Both the position numbers and the translations under genes were made by a program. Of a stretch of 64,000 bases of DNA, positions 54,870 to 64,000 are shown one piece after another; positions within the stretch are counted from its first letter, which is position 1, and each line of letters opens with the position of its first letter. Source of the DNA: Paraescarpia echinospica (taxonomy: Eukaryota; Annelida; Polychaeta; Sabellida; Siboglinidae); contig CM034541.1 in the NCBI GenBank assembly GCA_020002185.1, positions 31,460,648-31,524,647 of the forward strand, read 5' to 3'. A model generated the notes under the pieces. The model was not told the DNA's origin. It was given only the letters and a program-made list of their open reading frames with translations, and made no database searches.

Positions 54870-55115
54870 ATTTGTGTGTGTGTGTGTGTGTGTGTGCGTG
54901 TGTGTGTGTATGTGTGTGTGTGCGTACATGCGTGTGTGTGTTTGTGTGTGTGTGCGTCTGAGTGTCTGTGTTTGTGTGTGTGGGGGTGTGGTGTGTGTGA
55001 GTGTGTGTGCGTCTGTGTGTGTATGTGTGTGTATGTGCGTGTGTGTGTGTGAGTGCGTCTGTGTGTCTGTGTGTGTTTGTGTATGTGTGTGTGTGTATGT
55101 TTATGTGTATGTGTA
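54870..55115. repeat. (TG)n microsatellite, about 245 bp
   Basis: Imperfect GT/TG array with GTGCGT and GTATGT variants. Open frames of Cys/Val across it are artefacts. A short CA-rich stretch follows at 55280-55325. Confidence 0.97.
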
Positions 55116-55330
55116 CTTCCATCATAAGGTCAGTCAGGTAATCACCAATCATATCACTGTCGTTCTGACAGTTGTTATATCAATAATGTTGCACGATTTC
55201 AGCCATGTTTAGTTATAATATAATGTTATAATCTTTTAGAAACCAGTTCCAGTTGTCATGTGATGTGTGGTGAGTAGTGACACAACACAACACACACAAC
55301 ACATACCCACACAACACAACACAGCACGCA

Positions 55331-55784
55331 CAAGTAATTTTAGTTCAGATACAGTTGACAGTTCGCATTTACAAATATAATATCGCCCAGCCCAAACTTG
55401 GCCCAAACCATAGCAGGAGACAGTGAAGTGGAGATGAATCACTGTCTGTCTACGCCACGGAAAACCTGTCTACCCTATTTAGTATCCCACTTTCACTTAT
55501 CCAGATTCATGGTAGAAAGATATTGAAACCTGGTTCCTACCTTTTGCGTGTTATTTAATTATTTATGTATTCGGATTGCCTCCCATTTGTGGCGAACGGC
55601 GAACACTCCTGTTTGAATACAACTCTATTTAGGCTGATGATTGAATGGCTGGTTAAAGCCCGGTTTCGACGAAACTATCAAAGGTGGCTCTCTCTGGTGA
55701 TCATATAACTATGTTTACTGAACGAGCCATCAGGTGGCGTGTTTGGGACGCCATTTTAGAAGAATCGAGCCCCAAGGTCGCAAA
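55331..55784 (+). promoter_or_regulatory. NDUFB3 promoter and 5' UTR
   Basis: Upstream of the ATG at 55785. ACGCCATTTT at 55748-55757 is, on the other strand, AAAATGGCGT, a good match to the YY1 motif (AANATGGCG) that often overlaps the start site of nuclear genes for mitochondrial proteins. No TATA box at the expected distance. The whole block exists again at 53961-54416. Confidence 0.6.
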
Positions 55785-55909
55785 ATGAGTTGGGAAGGTG
55801 GTAAATGGCAGATCCCTGACTGGAGACAGTCAAAAGTAGAAGGAATTAAAGATCTAGAATGGACACAAAAAGCACTGGCTGAGAAAGGACTGAAGGACCC
55901 ATGGCTGAG
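55785..55909 (+). CDS. NDUFB3: NDUFB3 exon 1
   Basis: ATG in context GCAAAATGA, 41 codons and two bases (AG). Encodes MSWEGGKWQIPDWRQSKVEG and ALAEKGLKDPWL. The split Arg codon is completed by the first base of exon 2. Confidence 0.92.
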
Positions 55910-58900
55910 GTAATTTAATGCGGTTAGCCAGGTAATCATAACACCGGAGACGGGACTGACAGTGACGCCGGCTACGATTACGAATCGAGGCCAGGGGTGA
56001 TGCATGATGATGCCGATGGTAATTTCGGCCTATGGTCATGGTAAAATGGGCCCGTTGGAGGCGATCGACTATTGTGCAGAATTTGGACCCACCTCAGTTT
56101 TATTGTTGCATAATAAGTGTGATACCACATATTAAATAATTAATACGGTGTCAGCGCGTTAATTTACATCTTTCCACATTATCCCAAGCATGTCGACAAC
56201 TACCGTTGCCGTTGTAAAATGTTGCGTTTTAGTGCACGTTTGAGGCCTAAAAGACGGTTTGGTTTACATCAACATTCACTGTTTATAACTAATTTTTTAA
56301 GTGCAGCGGTGCACAAACAGTATACCTGTCAAGTTTTTTTCTTGAAATCTGGGAGATTTTCATCAGCAGTTCAGCACGCTTCCCGTATCACGCTGTGTCA
56401 TCACACTGTCTCTGATCTTGGCATTGGAACTTCAGTGGAAGATGGAGGGATGCTGTTGAAAATTTTCGGCCGCCATGCCGCAGTGTCGCTATAACTTCAG
56501 CTTCTCCGCTGTCTCGACTCGACTCATGACATCGGAACATCGCGGGGGGGTTTGCTGTTGGAAATGGTCAGCAGAAATCTGAGAGATTTGCCTGTATTCT
56601 GGGAAACACACCCAAAATCCTGGAGATTCACAGATTTTCTGGGAGACTTGGCAGGTATATAACAGTAAACACACAGCAGCAGACTGACACACACAGGAGT
56701 GCTATCTGGGCCTAAAAATGTCCTAAGATGCAATATTTTTATAGTATAAATATGCATGGGATGATGTGAAATAATTCCATGCATGGAAGTATCAAGTAGG
56801 TAAAAATATAGTTATAACGATAAATCGAGATGGCTCCGGATTCTACACAAGTGCTAGGCAATCTTTTACTTTCTGACCTAACCATGAAAATGACCACCTA
56901 AAAGTCATATAGCTACCAAACTTCTCACAGTCACATATCTGACATATATACTGGTGTTTGTTATATACACACTACATTATCAAACAATTACACATACATT
57001 CCTGTACATAAAGATAAAAATTCACAAACAAATTAATTACTAAAACTACATCTTTGACTATGCATAGCTCTCTGCTGTCATAAAATTGATGTTGTCACGC
57101 TGTCAGACTGCCTGCCTTATGCCATCATATGTGCATTAATTAAAATTGAATTGGTCATAATTTTAATACGGAATGTGCAGATTTTAACAATAAACGGTTG
57201 AAAACTTTACGAAAAGGATCCGTATTTTAGCTGTTATTTAAGATTTCAATACAGTGGCATACAAAGAAATTGTTAGATATGTTGTTTTAAGTGAAATACG
57301 TACAATTTGTTCAACATGACAAACACGCTTTGCAAAGTGAACCTATCTCACAAATTGGTCATGGCAGCTGTGAATAGCCTCATTCACCTTAGGATATGAA
57401 TTTCTCAAAGGCCAGACGTCTCAAGCAGTTCAATTACATACTATTGCACAGCCTAATTAGCAAACATTCGGAAAACAATGCCACTTGCCTGATTGGCCAG
57501 AAGGTCCAGTCAGTAGACAGTATCTGAAAACAGGCTCGGGTTATGGCAGACTCCTGCTACAGTAGTCTCTGTCCTCAGACTTCATTAGAGTCAATGGCAA
57601 GGTCTTCACGTTTGTTTAATTACCAGACGTAAACAAAAAAGATTGATGAATCACCCTGCTGCAATGTCATTGGTTCATTTCCATGCAGATTTGCAAATTG
57701 AGGGTTAACTAGTGGCATATGCACCCCACCCGCCTTATAAGGCATGTTTTCCGTCACTGTGATTTGGACTTGCTGACTGATGAGAAGTCTGTAATATCCC
57801 AAAACGGTTTGTCCCATTCAACTGTAGTTTTATCAGCATATAATCATACACATATTTTCAGTAATTGATTTCAGATATTTGAAGTAAAACCCATCCTCAT
57901 GATTGTGCAGTGACTATCGCGTGCTTCCGTTGCCAGGCTCTCTAATAGGGGTCAGTCCACAGTTAGTTTTTCCATTGGTGGCCATGTTAGCGTTTTGTGT
58001 GATTATAAGAAAATGTGACGTACACAAATTCTTAAACTTCTTACCTGCTGTTATCATCATCTCATTGACATGCTGTTTGAATTTAGTCAAAATCTAATAT
58101 TTGTAGCTCTCGTAAAATGCCTGTATGTATGACACCCGTCAATATTTACGAATGGAGCCAGCAGTACTCCGGCTAAAGGGTCACATAGCCAAATTGCTGT
58201 CAAAAATCCGTCCGCTTATTCAAATCATCTAGAAATCCACCATTTTATAGTCAACACCTTCTACAATCACACCTGGAAATCTGACTATTCAAATGCACTT
58301 ATGTCAGAGCATGTGAATTTTGTTTTAAAAAATCATTTCTCAAGAAAATCTCTGCACTTTTTCGTAACGAAACAGGAAATCTAACTGAGGCATGACCCCA
58401 TCAGCATACAAGGCATGGGAACTCACACAGTTCTGGTGACACGTAGTTAAACGATCAGTTCAATCTAACATAACATCATCACACAAGTGACTTTACTTGA
58501 ACGGTTGACAAGATGGTGAATGTACTCATGAATACATTATAAAACAGTTTGTTCTGTGTTTGTTTGTGCAGCCACATCTCTGTTAGTTTTACATGTATCG
58601 GCATAATAATTTGCATGTGATCTACCGGGCCCATTGAGATGGTTTGTAGTTTTATACATTTTCGAAATTCGTCCTGGGGTGGAGACCTTGGGGGGCTCAA
58701 TATTTCAAAAGGCTGTATGTGGAGTTCCAGTCGTGGAATTTAGTGTTTTTTTATATCATCGTAAAGATAATTATGCCATCTACAAACATGTAGCAGGATG
58801 TATACAGAAATGTTGAATAGTTTTTAAGTTATTGATGTTTGAAAATCCTCAGCGCTTAACATGCACCAGATCTACCTGTCGTTGGTCACGTCCACACGCT

Positions 58901-60199
58901 TACAAGTAGCCCCCTCTTTTGCATTTCATATATTTCCGACAGACGGAGCTATATGTCATTTAGTGCTCAAATTGTATTGATAATCCCTGAGTAAATCTGG
59001 GTCAATGCTTGCCTTGCACTCATTCACACCCTCGTGTTTCCTTTTGGACATCCAAGCTTTTTCTGTTCGCCTTTACTTGGAGGGCGTGATTGATTTCACC
59101 ATGGCCCAAAAGAAAAAAGGAGCATAAGTAAATATAGCAAGTTGTGTAGTGTATTATTTAATATTATTGTTAACTGTAGGTGTGTATTGTCCACGAGAAT
59201 ACCAACTAGCGAACGTCAATGTAACCATTCATAATACTGTGGCTCCCCCTAGAGTATCCAAGTCATGAAACTCAACCTGCCTATAATGGTAATTTTGCAC
59301 AGTCCCGATGATGACTATTATGGACAGGTTTTACTGTATCTAATATCTATATTATAAAACAGTTTGTTCTCCGTTTGTTTGTGCACCCACATCTCCATTA
59401 GATTTGCATGTATCAGACTGAAATGTCAACCCAGCATCCGCTGTTGCTGGTTACATCAGTTAGACAGTTGAGATTGAGATATCGGGCAAAAGGTTGTCCT
59501 AACAACTAGGCCAGTGACCACTTGCCATTTATTAATGTGGGTAGGCTGGAAACCTTTGGGATGGGTTTGGGGTGTCTGGTACATATGACTGCCTTTTTTT
59601 CCCTGGGCAACACCGGGTAACACGGCTAGTGAATTGTAATAGGTTTTGTGGTTATTAACTGTTAGACGTATTTCATAAATAAAATGTTTAGGTGGTACTT
59701 TACAGTTAAAATTAAAGGGACCAGTATCTTGAATTTGGACGCTCTCAGATCGGAGTATTTTTTCCATGTAATACTCATTTCTCATTATCAAAATTTTTTA
59801 CCAGTCCTACTAGTCGTACAACATAACATACTATTGAGCTCCTAAATCCTGAAGTCAACAAAGCCCAACAAAACAGCTGTGCTAGGGGCATATGCTAAAG
59901 TGGCATCCTTGGTTGGATAATTAGTGAAACCGCTAGGAACGACGTCTGAACGTACTGGCATCAAAGACAAATTCTGGTCAATTGGAAAGAAACCGACTGA
60001 TATATAAAGAGAAAACAAACGTGCTTTGTGTTGCAGAAATGAGACGTGGCGATACAAGAACTACACTGGTATGGGACGTGGCGCCATAAAGACCGTCACA
60101 CGAGGCATGCCTATCGCACTGGTCGCTATGGCGATTACCATTGCCGCCGACAAGTTCCTTGGACTCGGACCAGGCAAGCACGACGAGGGACACCACTGA
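55785..60199 (+). CDS. NDUFB3: NADH dehydrogenase 1 beta subcomplex subunit 3-like, two exons, 95 aa
   Basis: A supernumerary subunit in the membrane arm of mitochondrial complex I. Exon 1 is 55785-55909 (125 bp, donor GTAATT), exon 2 is 60037-60199 (acceptor TTGTGTTGCAG, stop TGA 60197-60199). Total 288 bp. The N-terminal part reads WQIPDWRQSKVEG...LAEKGLKDPWLRNETWRY, matching the conserved PDYRQWKIEG...LAAKGLRDPW.RNE.WRY of animal NDUFB3. One transmembrane helix follows (PIALVAMAITIAAD), and a short His-containing tail (GKHDEGHH). Length agrees with the family (about 95-100 aa). There is no cleavable presequence, as expected. Promoter is a YY1-type block; polyadenylation signal AATAAA at 60443. 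Confidence 0.92.
56323..56657. mobile_element. 335-bp inverted-repeat element
   Basis: Ends TACCTGTCAAG and (reverse complement) TACCTGCCAAG, with TA/TATA flanks. The body has TCTGGGAGATTTTC-like words near both ends. Non-coding MITE, superfamily unknown. Confidence 0.55.
58530..58700 (+). mobile_element. Helitron-related 5' fragment
   Basis: ATTATAAAACAGTTTGTTCT, then TTTGTTTGTGCAGCCACATC; same start as the complete copy at 59339 but no CTAG end is found. Confidence 0.5.
58915..59327. repeat. Intron segment duplicated at 54417-54829
   Basis: 413-bp match to 54417-54829. In both copies CTTTTTCTGTTCG.CTTTAC and ATGGCCCAAAAGAAAAAAGG are unchanged apart from one base. Confidence 0.9.
59339..59629 (+). 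mobile_element. Non-autonomous Helitron, 291 bp
   Basis: Begins TCTAATATC directly after A, ends with the stem-loop CCTGGGCAACACCGGG followed by CTAG and T. The 5' TC, the 3' hairpin with CTRR, and insertion between A and T are the Helitron hallmarks. No target duplication, as expected. Located in the NDUFB3 intron. Confidence 0.7.
60037..60199 (+). CDS. NDUFB3: NDUFB3 exon 2
   Basis: Acceptor TGTGTTGCAG, then NETWRYKNYTGMGRGAIKTV, the membrane helix and GHH-stop. NE.WRY is the most conserved motif of the family. Confidence 0.92.
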
Positions 60200-60442
60200 A
60201 CGACCACGGGACTAGTTAATGTCTGATTGCAGGCTGGTGGTGCACAGCATGTCACTAGTGACAAATATAGAGATGTGATCAGCAATTAATCAACACAAGT
60301 CACACTCTGCCGAACTGATCAGGGATCTCCAAATTATATGGTGGACTTTCCATGAAACTCTGAAATAGTAAAGCTGTTTATTTATGCACGTGCTGAATGG
60401 AAATTGTTGGCAGCGCTGCACCGCCGATGGTAGACAGGCAGC

Positions 60443-60448
60443 AATAAA
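60443..60448 (+). terminator. NDUFB3: NDUFB3 polyadenylation signal
   Basis: AATAAA 244 bp after the stop codon; the first such signal downstream. Confidence 0.55.
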
Positions 60449-60449
60449 G

Positions 60450-61200
60450 TGAAATAGTGTAAGTTGTTCTTTTGTTTGTCACAACTGCTTCAGCCAAATA
60501 GAGTATCTTGGTTGAGTGTCTGTTTGATGTTGTGATTGTCATGGTCAACTTTGAGCACATCAAGCTCGTTAGCATGTCCTCATTTCGTTGCTGTTTCAGG
60601 TTATGTATGCTATGGATATGTTGAACAAGACATTGGGGAGAACGGACCCATGTGGAATACCGTCGTTGTTGTGTCTCGGTTTTAGAATAGGCAGATAAGT
60701 ACGCTCTCATCGAGTCGACTAACTTCAGTCTAGTCCGGTCTGTGACTCTTAGACAAACTGCCACCATCTTGAAACCCTACCTGTTTGAGGCAGTTTGAAA
60801 ATGTTATCAAAATGCCATCAATAGACGTAGACTCGGTATATATGGCATGTTCATTCTTATAAACAACATGTAGACGTCACATTTTTAGGTTGAATCCCAA
60901 TTTTTGACTTGAAATTCCATTATAATGCATATATGGCCTAACATGTTACATAAGTTAACCGACCTAAGGCAGTCTCATTGTGGTCGAGTGTTGCTGTCTT
61001 CCAGGCTCCAGGTTTTGTTGGGAATCTGCTTTTCATAATGAGTCGGTGACTATGAGAAAACTCCTTTTCTAATTCCGCGGAACAATTGGCACTTTATCAC
61101 GACGCGAGTGATAGTATGCGCCAGCTTGACTGCGTGAGAGAACTGTGCCACAACTACCATCAACATCAGTAACACGGTGGTGATACACACCTGAAATGTG
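60450..61200. other. Intergenic region
   Basis: No gene recognised. ACTGCCTCAAACAGGTAGGG (reverse) near 60770 may be the edge of a repeat. Confidence 0.5.
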
Positions 61201-61235
61201 CTTACTTTCTACGAACTAACAATACACTATACACC

Positions 61236-62935
61236 ATGCCAAAACATACCGATAAGAGATAACCGAAATTCGTCGGTCCCTCGACTTTCTCTGCAAATCG
61301 TTTGACGAAATCAAGGAAAGAAACAATACGAAAGACACGAATCGCCGAGTTGCTCGAAATCATACAATCAAAAGACGAAAAAATATTCAAATTGGAAGAG
61401 CAAGTGAATGGCCTGGAACAATACTCAAAGAAAAAGAACATTATCGTCACCGGGCTTAACATTCACAGTTACGCATCAACCGCTACGTCAACAACGGACA
61501 GAACGCGCAGCTCCACATCGACCAACGCAGATGAAACGCCGACTATCAGTGAGAGCACCACGATGAGGGCGAACTTAGTCGATATTGCCCGATGAAAGTT
61601 GAACGTATCGCTCGCGCCATACGACATCACGGTGATCCACGACTTATCACCGCGGCGTGACGGCAAGCGGTCGATCGTCGTACAACTTCATTCAGCTGAA
61701 AAGAAGACCCGAGATTATGATGAAACGGGGTACGTTGAAGGGAACTGACATTTATTTGAACGACCACCTATCAACGTTGAACAGCGAACTGTTCAGGCAA
61801 GCGAGATAGCTGAAGCGCGATAACAAGGTCCACAGCGCGTGGACACAAAACTGTTGTGTTTACACCAAGGTACGCGAAGACGGACAAAAACGTAAAGTGA
61901 AGACTCGCTGATTTGGCGAGGGTCTGAACAATGCTTACCGCCATTAACTTGCAATGCCGCCGGACACGCTAGACGCTCTCCCATTTGCGGGAATATGCGA
62001 CAATGAGTTTATATTTATGCAATCCAATTATGAATTTCGTAACCATGTATTAGATACATTTTATCAGTTGAACTTTTGTTTGTTTGAATACTCCGAATAT
62101 AGTGCCCACGACCACGAAAACAACATTGATCCAGAGAATAACCTCTATAACTATATCTCCGCAAATTGTAAATATTACTCGGAACTCAAATTTGATGATG
62201 ACATAAATAGTATTCATGGTGGGAATATATCTTTTATTCATTTTAACTCGCGCAGTTTGAATGCAAATTTTGAAAATATTCGTAATTATCTGGATTCACT
62301 TAATATTGATTTCGACGTTATTGCTATTTCTGAAACATGGGCGGAAACCGATCAGACGTTCCGGTTTCAATTACCAGGTTATTCATCTTATCACATTGCA
62401 AGAGATTACAAACAAGGTGGTGGTGTGGCATTATTTGTCAAAGATGATCTAGATTGTTTTAGTATATCGAGTAACTCAAGAGTTATCAAGGATGTGTTTG
62501 AATGTGTTACGATTGAGTTAAAGTTAGCCAACTGTAGACATGTGGTAATTGCTTGTGTACATAGAACACCTGGGTCTGACTTAACTTTATTTTATGACAA
62601 CATTGACCGTTTATTTAATCAAGTTGTGACTAAGAAAACTAATTATCTGTGGTGATTTCAACATAGATTTGTTGAAATATGAATCACATGGTGGTACCAA
62701 AAAATCCTAGATTTGATGTTCAGTCTTGGCAAGTACCCAGTAATTACTAAGCCTACTAGAATCTCGAACACTTATTGATAATATATTTACCAACGATATT
62801 GATAGTGATATCAGGAGTGGATTACTCATCACTGATATAAGCGATCATTTGCCCGTTTTTGCTATTTGCAAGTATGGTGGTAGCCGATGTAGTCGTAGTT
62901 GTCCAGTTCAATACAAACGTCATACAGGTGTTGAT
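61236..62935 (+). mobile_element. LINE 5' half: ORF1 coiled coil and endonuclease, 3'-truncated
   Basis: Starts with an ORF1-like protein (about 61236-61595, MPKHTDKR, stop, then a coiled coil KTRIAELLEIIQSKDEKIFK), followed by degraded ORF1 sequence to 61950, then ORF2 with the APE endonuclease. The element stops soon after the endonuclease motif DISDHLPVF (about 62835-62860), with no reverse transcriptase. Loss of the 3' part is unusual for a LINE insertion. Confidence 0.8.
61954..62870 (+). pseudogene. LINE endonuclease (ORF2 start)
   Basis: Open for 233 codons to 62655, then continued with three or four frameshifts. Motifs: FIHFNSRSLNANFENI (catalytic Asn), DFDVIAISETWAE (Glu), ARDYKQGGGVALFVKDD, GDFNIDLLKYE (after the first frameshift), IDNIFTNDID and ISDHLPVF (His). 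Confidence 0.85.
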
Positions 62936-62939
62936 AGTA

Positions 62940-64000
62940 CTAATGCACTAAAAGCTGCGTTGAACCCGCATCCGTGGGACTCTGTGCTTTGTTACACACA
63001 TATATTAATGAGGCATACAATGATTTTCTTAACGATTTCACAATGCTGCAGCAGCGATAGAAATAAGCCAGAATATTTACTTGTCCGCCAAAATGTTAAC
63101 TTGTCCGAGTGGTTGTCAAGGGGAATCGAAGCTTTGGAAAAAACGTAACACAGTCTGTCTTATTTTTGTGACAATAACACAATGTTCCTGCTGTTTCGTT
63201 GCATGTACATCTGAGTGACTTGTGATCAGAGACACAATTTGATTTAATCTGCAAATTTTGAAATTATAAAATTATATTTGCAACTATTTCCCGGTCCATT
63301 ATCATTATTATTCATCACGAATATTAAAAGTAGACACGTTACAACTTACATGATGTATACCAATATTTTAGTGATGCTGATATGAACAATTTTATTGATA
63401 ACAAATAATTATTACAACGATAGGAATTAGACAATTGTTTTCCTTGCTATTTGTTTTAATTTTGCAAAAACTGTGTATGTTTAATATGGTATATATATAT
63501 AACATATATAACACTGCTGTAAAATGTTGGCATCAGTTTGTCATTGAAGGTGCCACTCGACCATCAGGACCACGACCAATGCAAAGCCAGGAAATGTCAG
63601 AAAAATCATTATAAACTAATCTGATATTATTTTATTCAACCTATACGAACTTCAGTATTAACAAAGTTCTGTATTTTACCAATTAAGATAACATTCAATT
63701 GATCATCAGCAAACAAACGCATTTTCATAAATGTTATATTGCCATTTCAATGATGTTAAAACAGTTTTTAACGGTGCCCGAATTACATTTACCAGGCGGA
63801 GTATAATTTATAGATTTAGTCACGTCATAACGTTGCAGCCGCGCGCAGACCGTCGTAGTTGGCGGAAGCCGACATGTCAATGGCGGTTGGTACCCGTCCC
63901 CGGCCACGCGCTTGCATAATTTGGCTTCGAAAACTCGCAATTTATGGTTAAAATAAATGTTACATAGATACAACAACACTTCTGAAATTTCATTAATATT
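62940..64000. other. Right end of the window, no gene recognised
   Basis: AT-rich. A short CpG-rich stretch at 63835-63910 (CGCGCGCAGACCGTCGTAG, GGCGGAAGCC) could be a promoter of a gene outside the window; on minus it contains CCGCCATTGACATG. This is a guess. Confidence 0.35.

Larger units (their letters stand above)
55910..58914. other. NDUFB3 intron, left part
   Basis: Contains a small inverted-repeat element (56323-56657), a Helitron-like piece (about 58530-58700) and otherwise AT-rich sequence. A CCAAT-like GATTGGCCAG near 57490 and a TTATAAGG-containing stretch near 57735 (better read on minus) are the only promoter-like words. Confidence 0.5.

Noticed and set aside
54767..55212. Long open frames rich in Cys and Val (plus) or Thr and His (minus)
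   Set aside because: They are translations of the (TG)n microsatellite at 54870-55115.

Overview
The window is nuclear DNA of an animal: spliced genes with GT-AG introns, a C2H2 zinc-finger gene, a nuclear gene for a mitochondrial complex I subunit, tRNA-derived SINEs and many degraded LINEs and DNA transposons. Base composition is AT-rich and the coding signal is sparse. The mix of CR1-like and RTE-like LINEs, pogo, Harbinger and Helitron elements, plus a caspase with two death-effector domains, fits a marine invertebrate (a mollusc or other lophotrochozoan is my guess). I cannot name the species.

Four host loci can be supported. (1) Left edge, minus strand: a caspase-8-like paralogue running off the window, seen as a p20 exon (280-351) and two prodomain-linker exons (872-1117, 1873-2193). 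(2) 21518-24100, plus: a single-exon C2H2 zinc-finger protein of 860 residues whose first half is a tandem array of almost identical, unusual fingers. (3) 51377 down to 28448, minus: a complete nine-exon caspase-8/10-like initiator caspase, reconstructed here with consistent intron phases (581 aa): DED1, linker, DED2, two linker exons, p20 with THG and QACQG, an IETD processing site, and p10. (4) 55785-60199, plus: a two-exon NDUFB3-like complex I subunit (95 aa), head-to-head with the caspase gene.

Most of the rest is mobile DNA. From left to right: LINE tails (2350-3850), a pogo MITE (4717-4887), a shrunken Harbinger element (5936-7286), a three-level nest (DNA transposon, RTE-like LINE, 457-bp DNA transposon; 8581-13552), a ~200-bp tandem repeat (13.7-14.6 kb), an LTR-retrotransposon integrase fragment (15.0-16.3 kb), an 876-bp inverted-repeat element, a transposon-derived pseudogene (18.7-20.5 kb) and a pogo relic (26360-27599). 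The large caspase introns hold LINE fragments, a TA-flanked transposon, and several copies of one tRNA-SINE. Intergenic and NDUFB3-intron DNA holds a second SINE, Helitrons and a promoter duplication.

The most striking feature is how minisatellites sit at exon borders of the caspase genes. A 39-bp array (about 28.6-29.45 kb) is built from the splice acceptor and first bases of the last caspase exon, so that about twenty decoy acceptors precede the true one. A 24-bp array runs to within about a dozen bases of the exon-7 donor, and a 65-bp array starts about 7 bases from a donor in the left paralogue. A linker exon of that paralogue has itself expanded by 42-bp coding repeats. A second notable feature is a duplicated NDUFB3 promoter whose copy stops at the start codon and is joined directly to a downstream intron segment.
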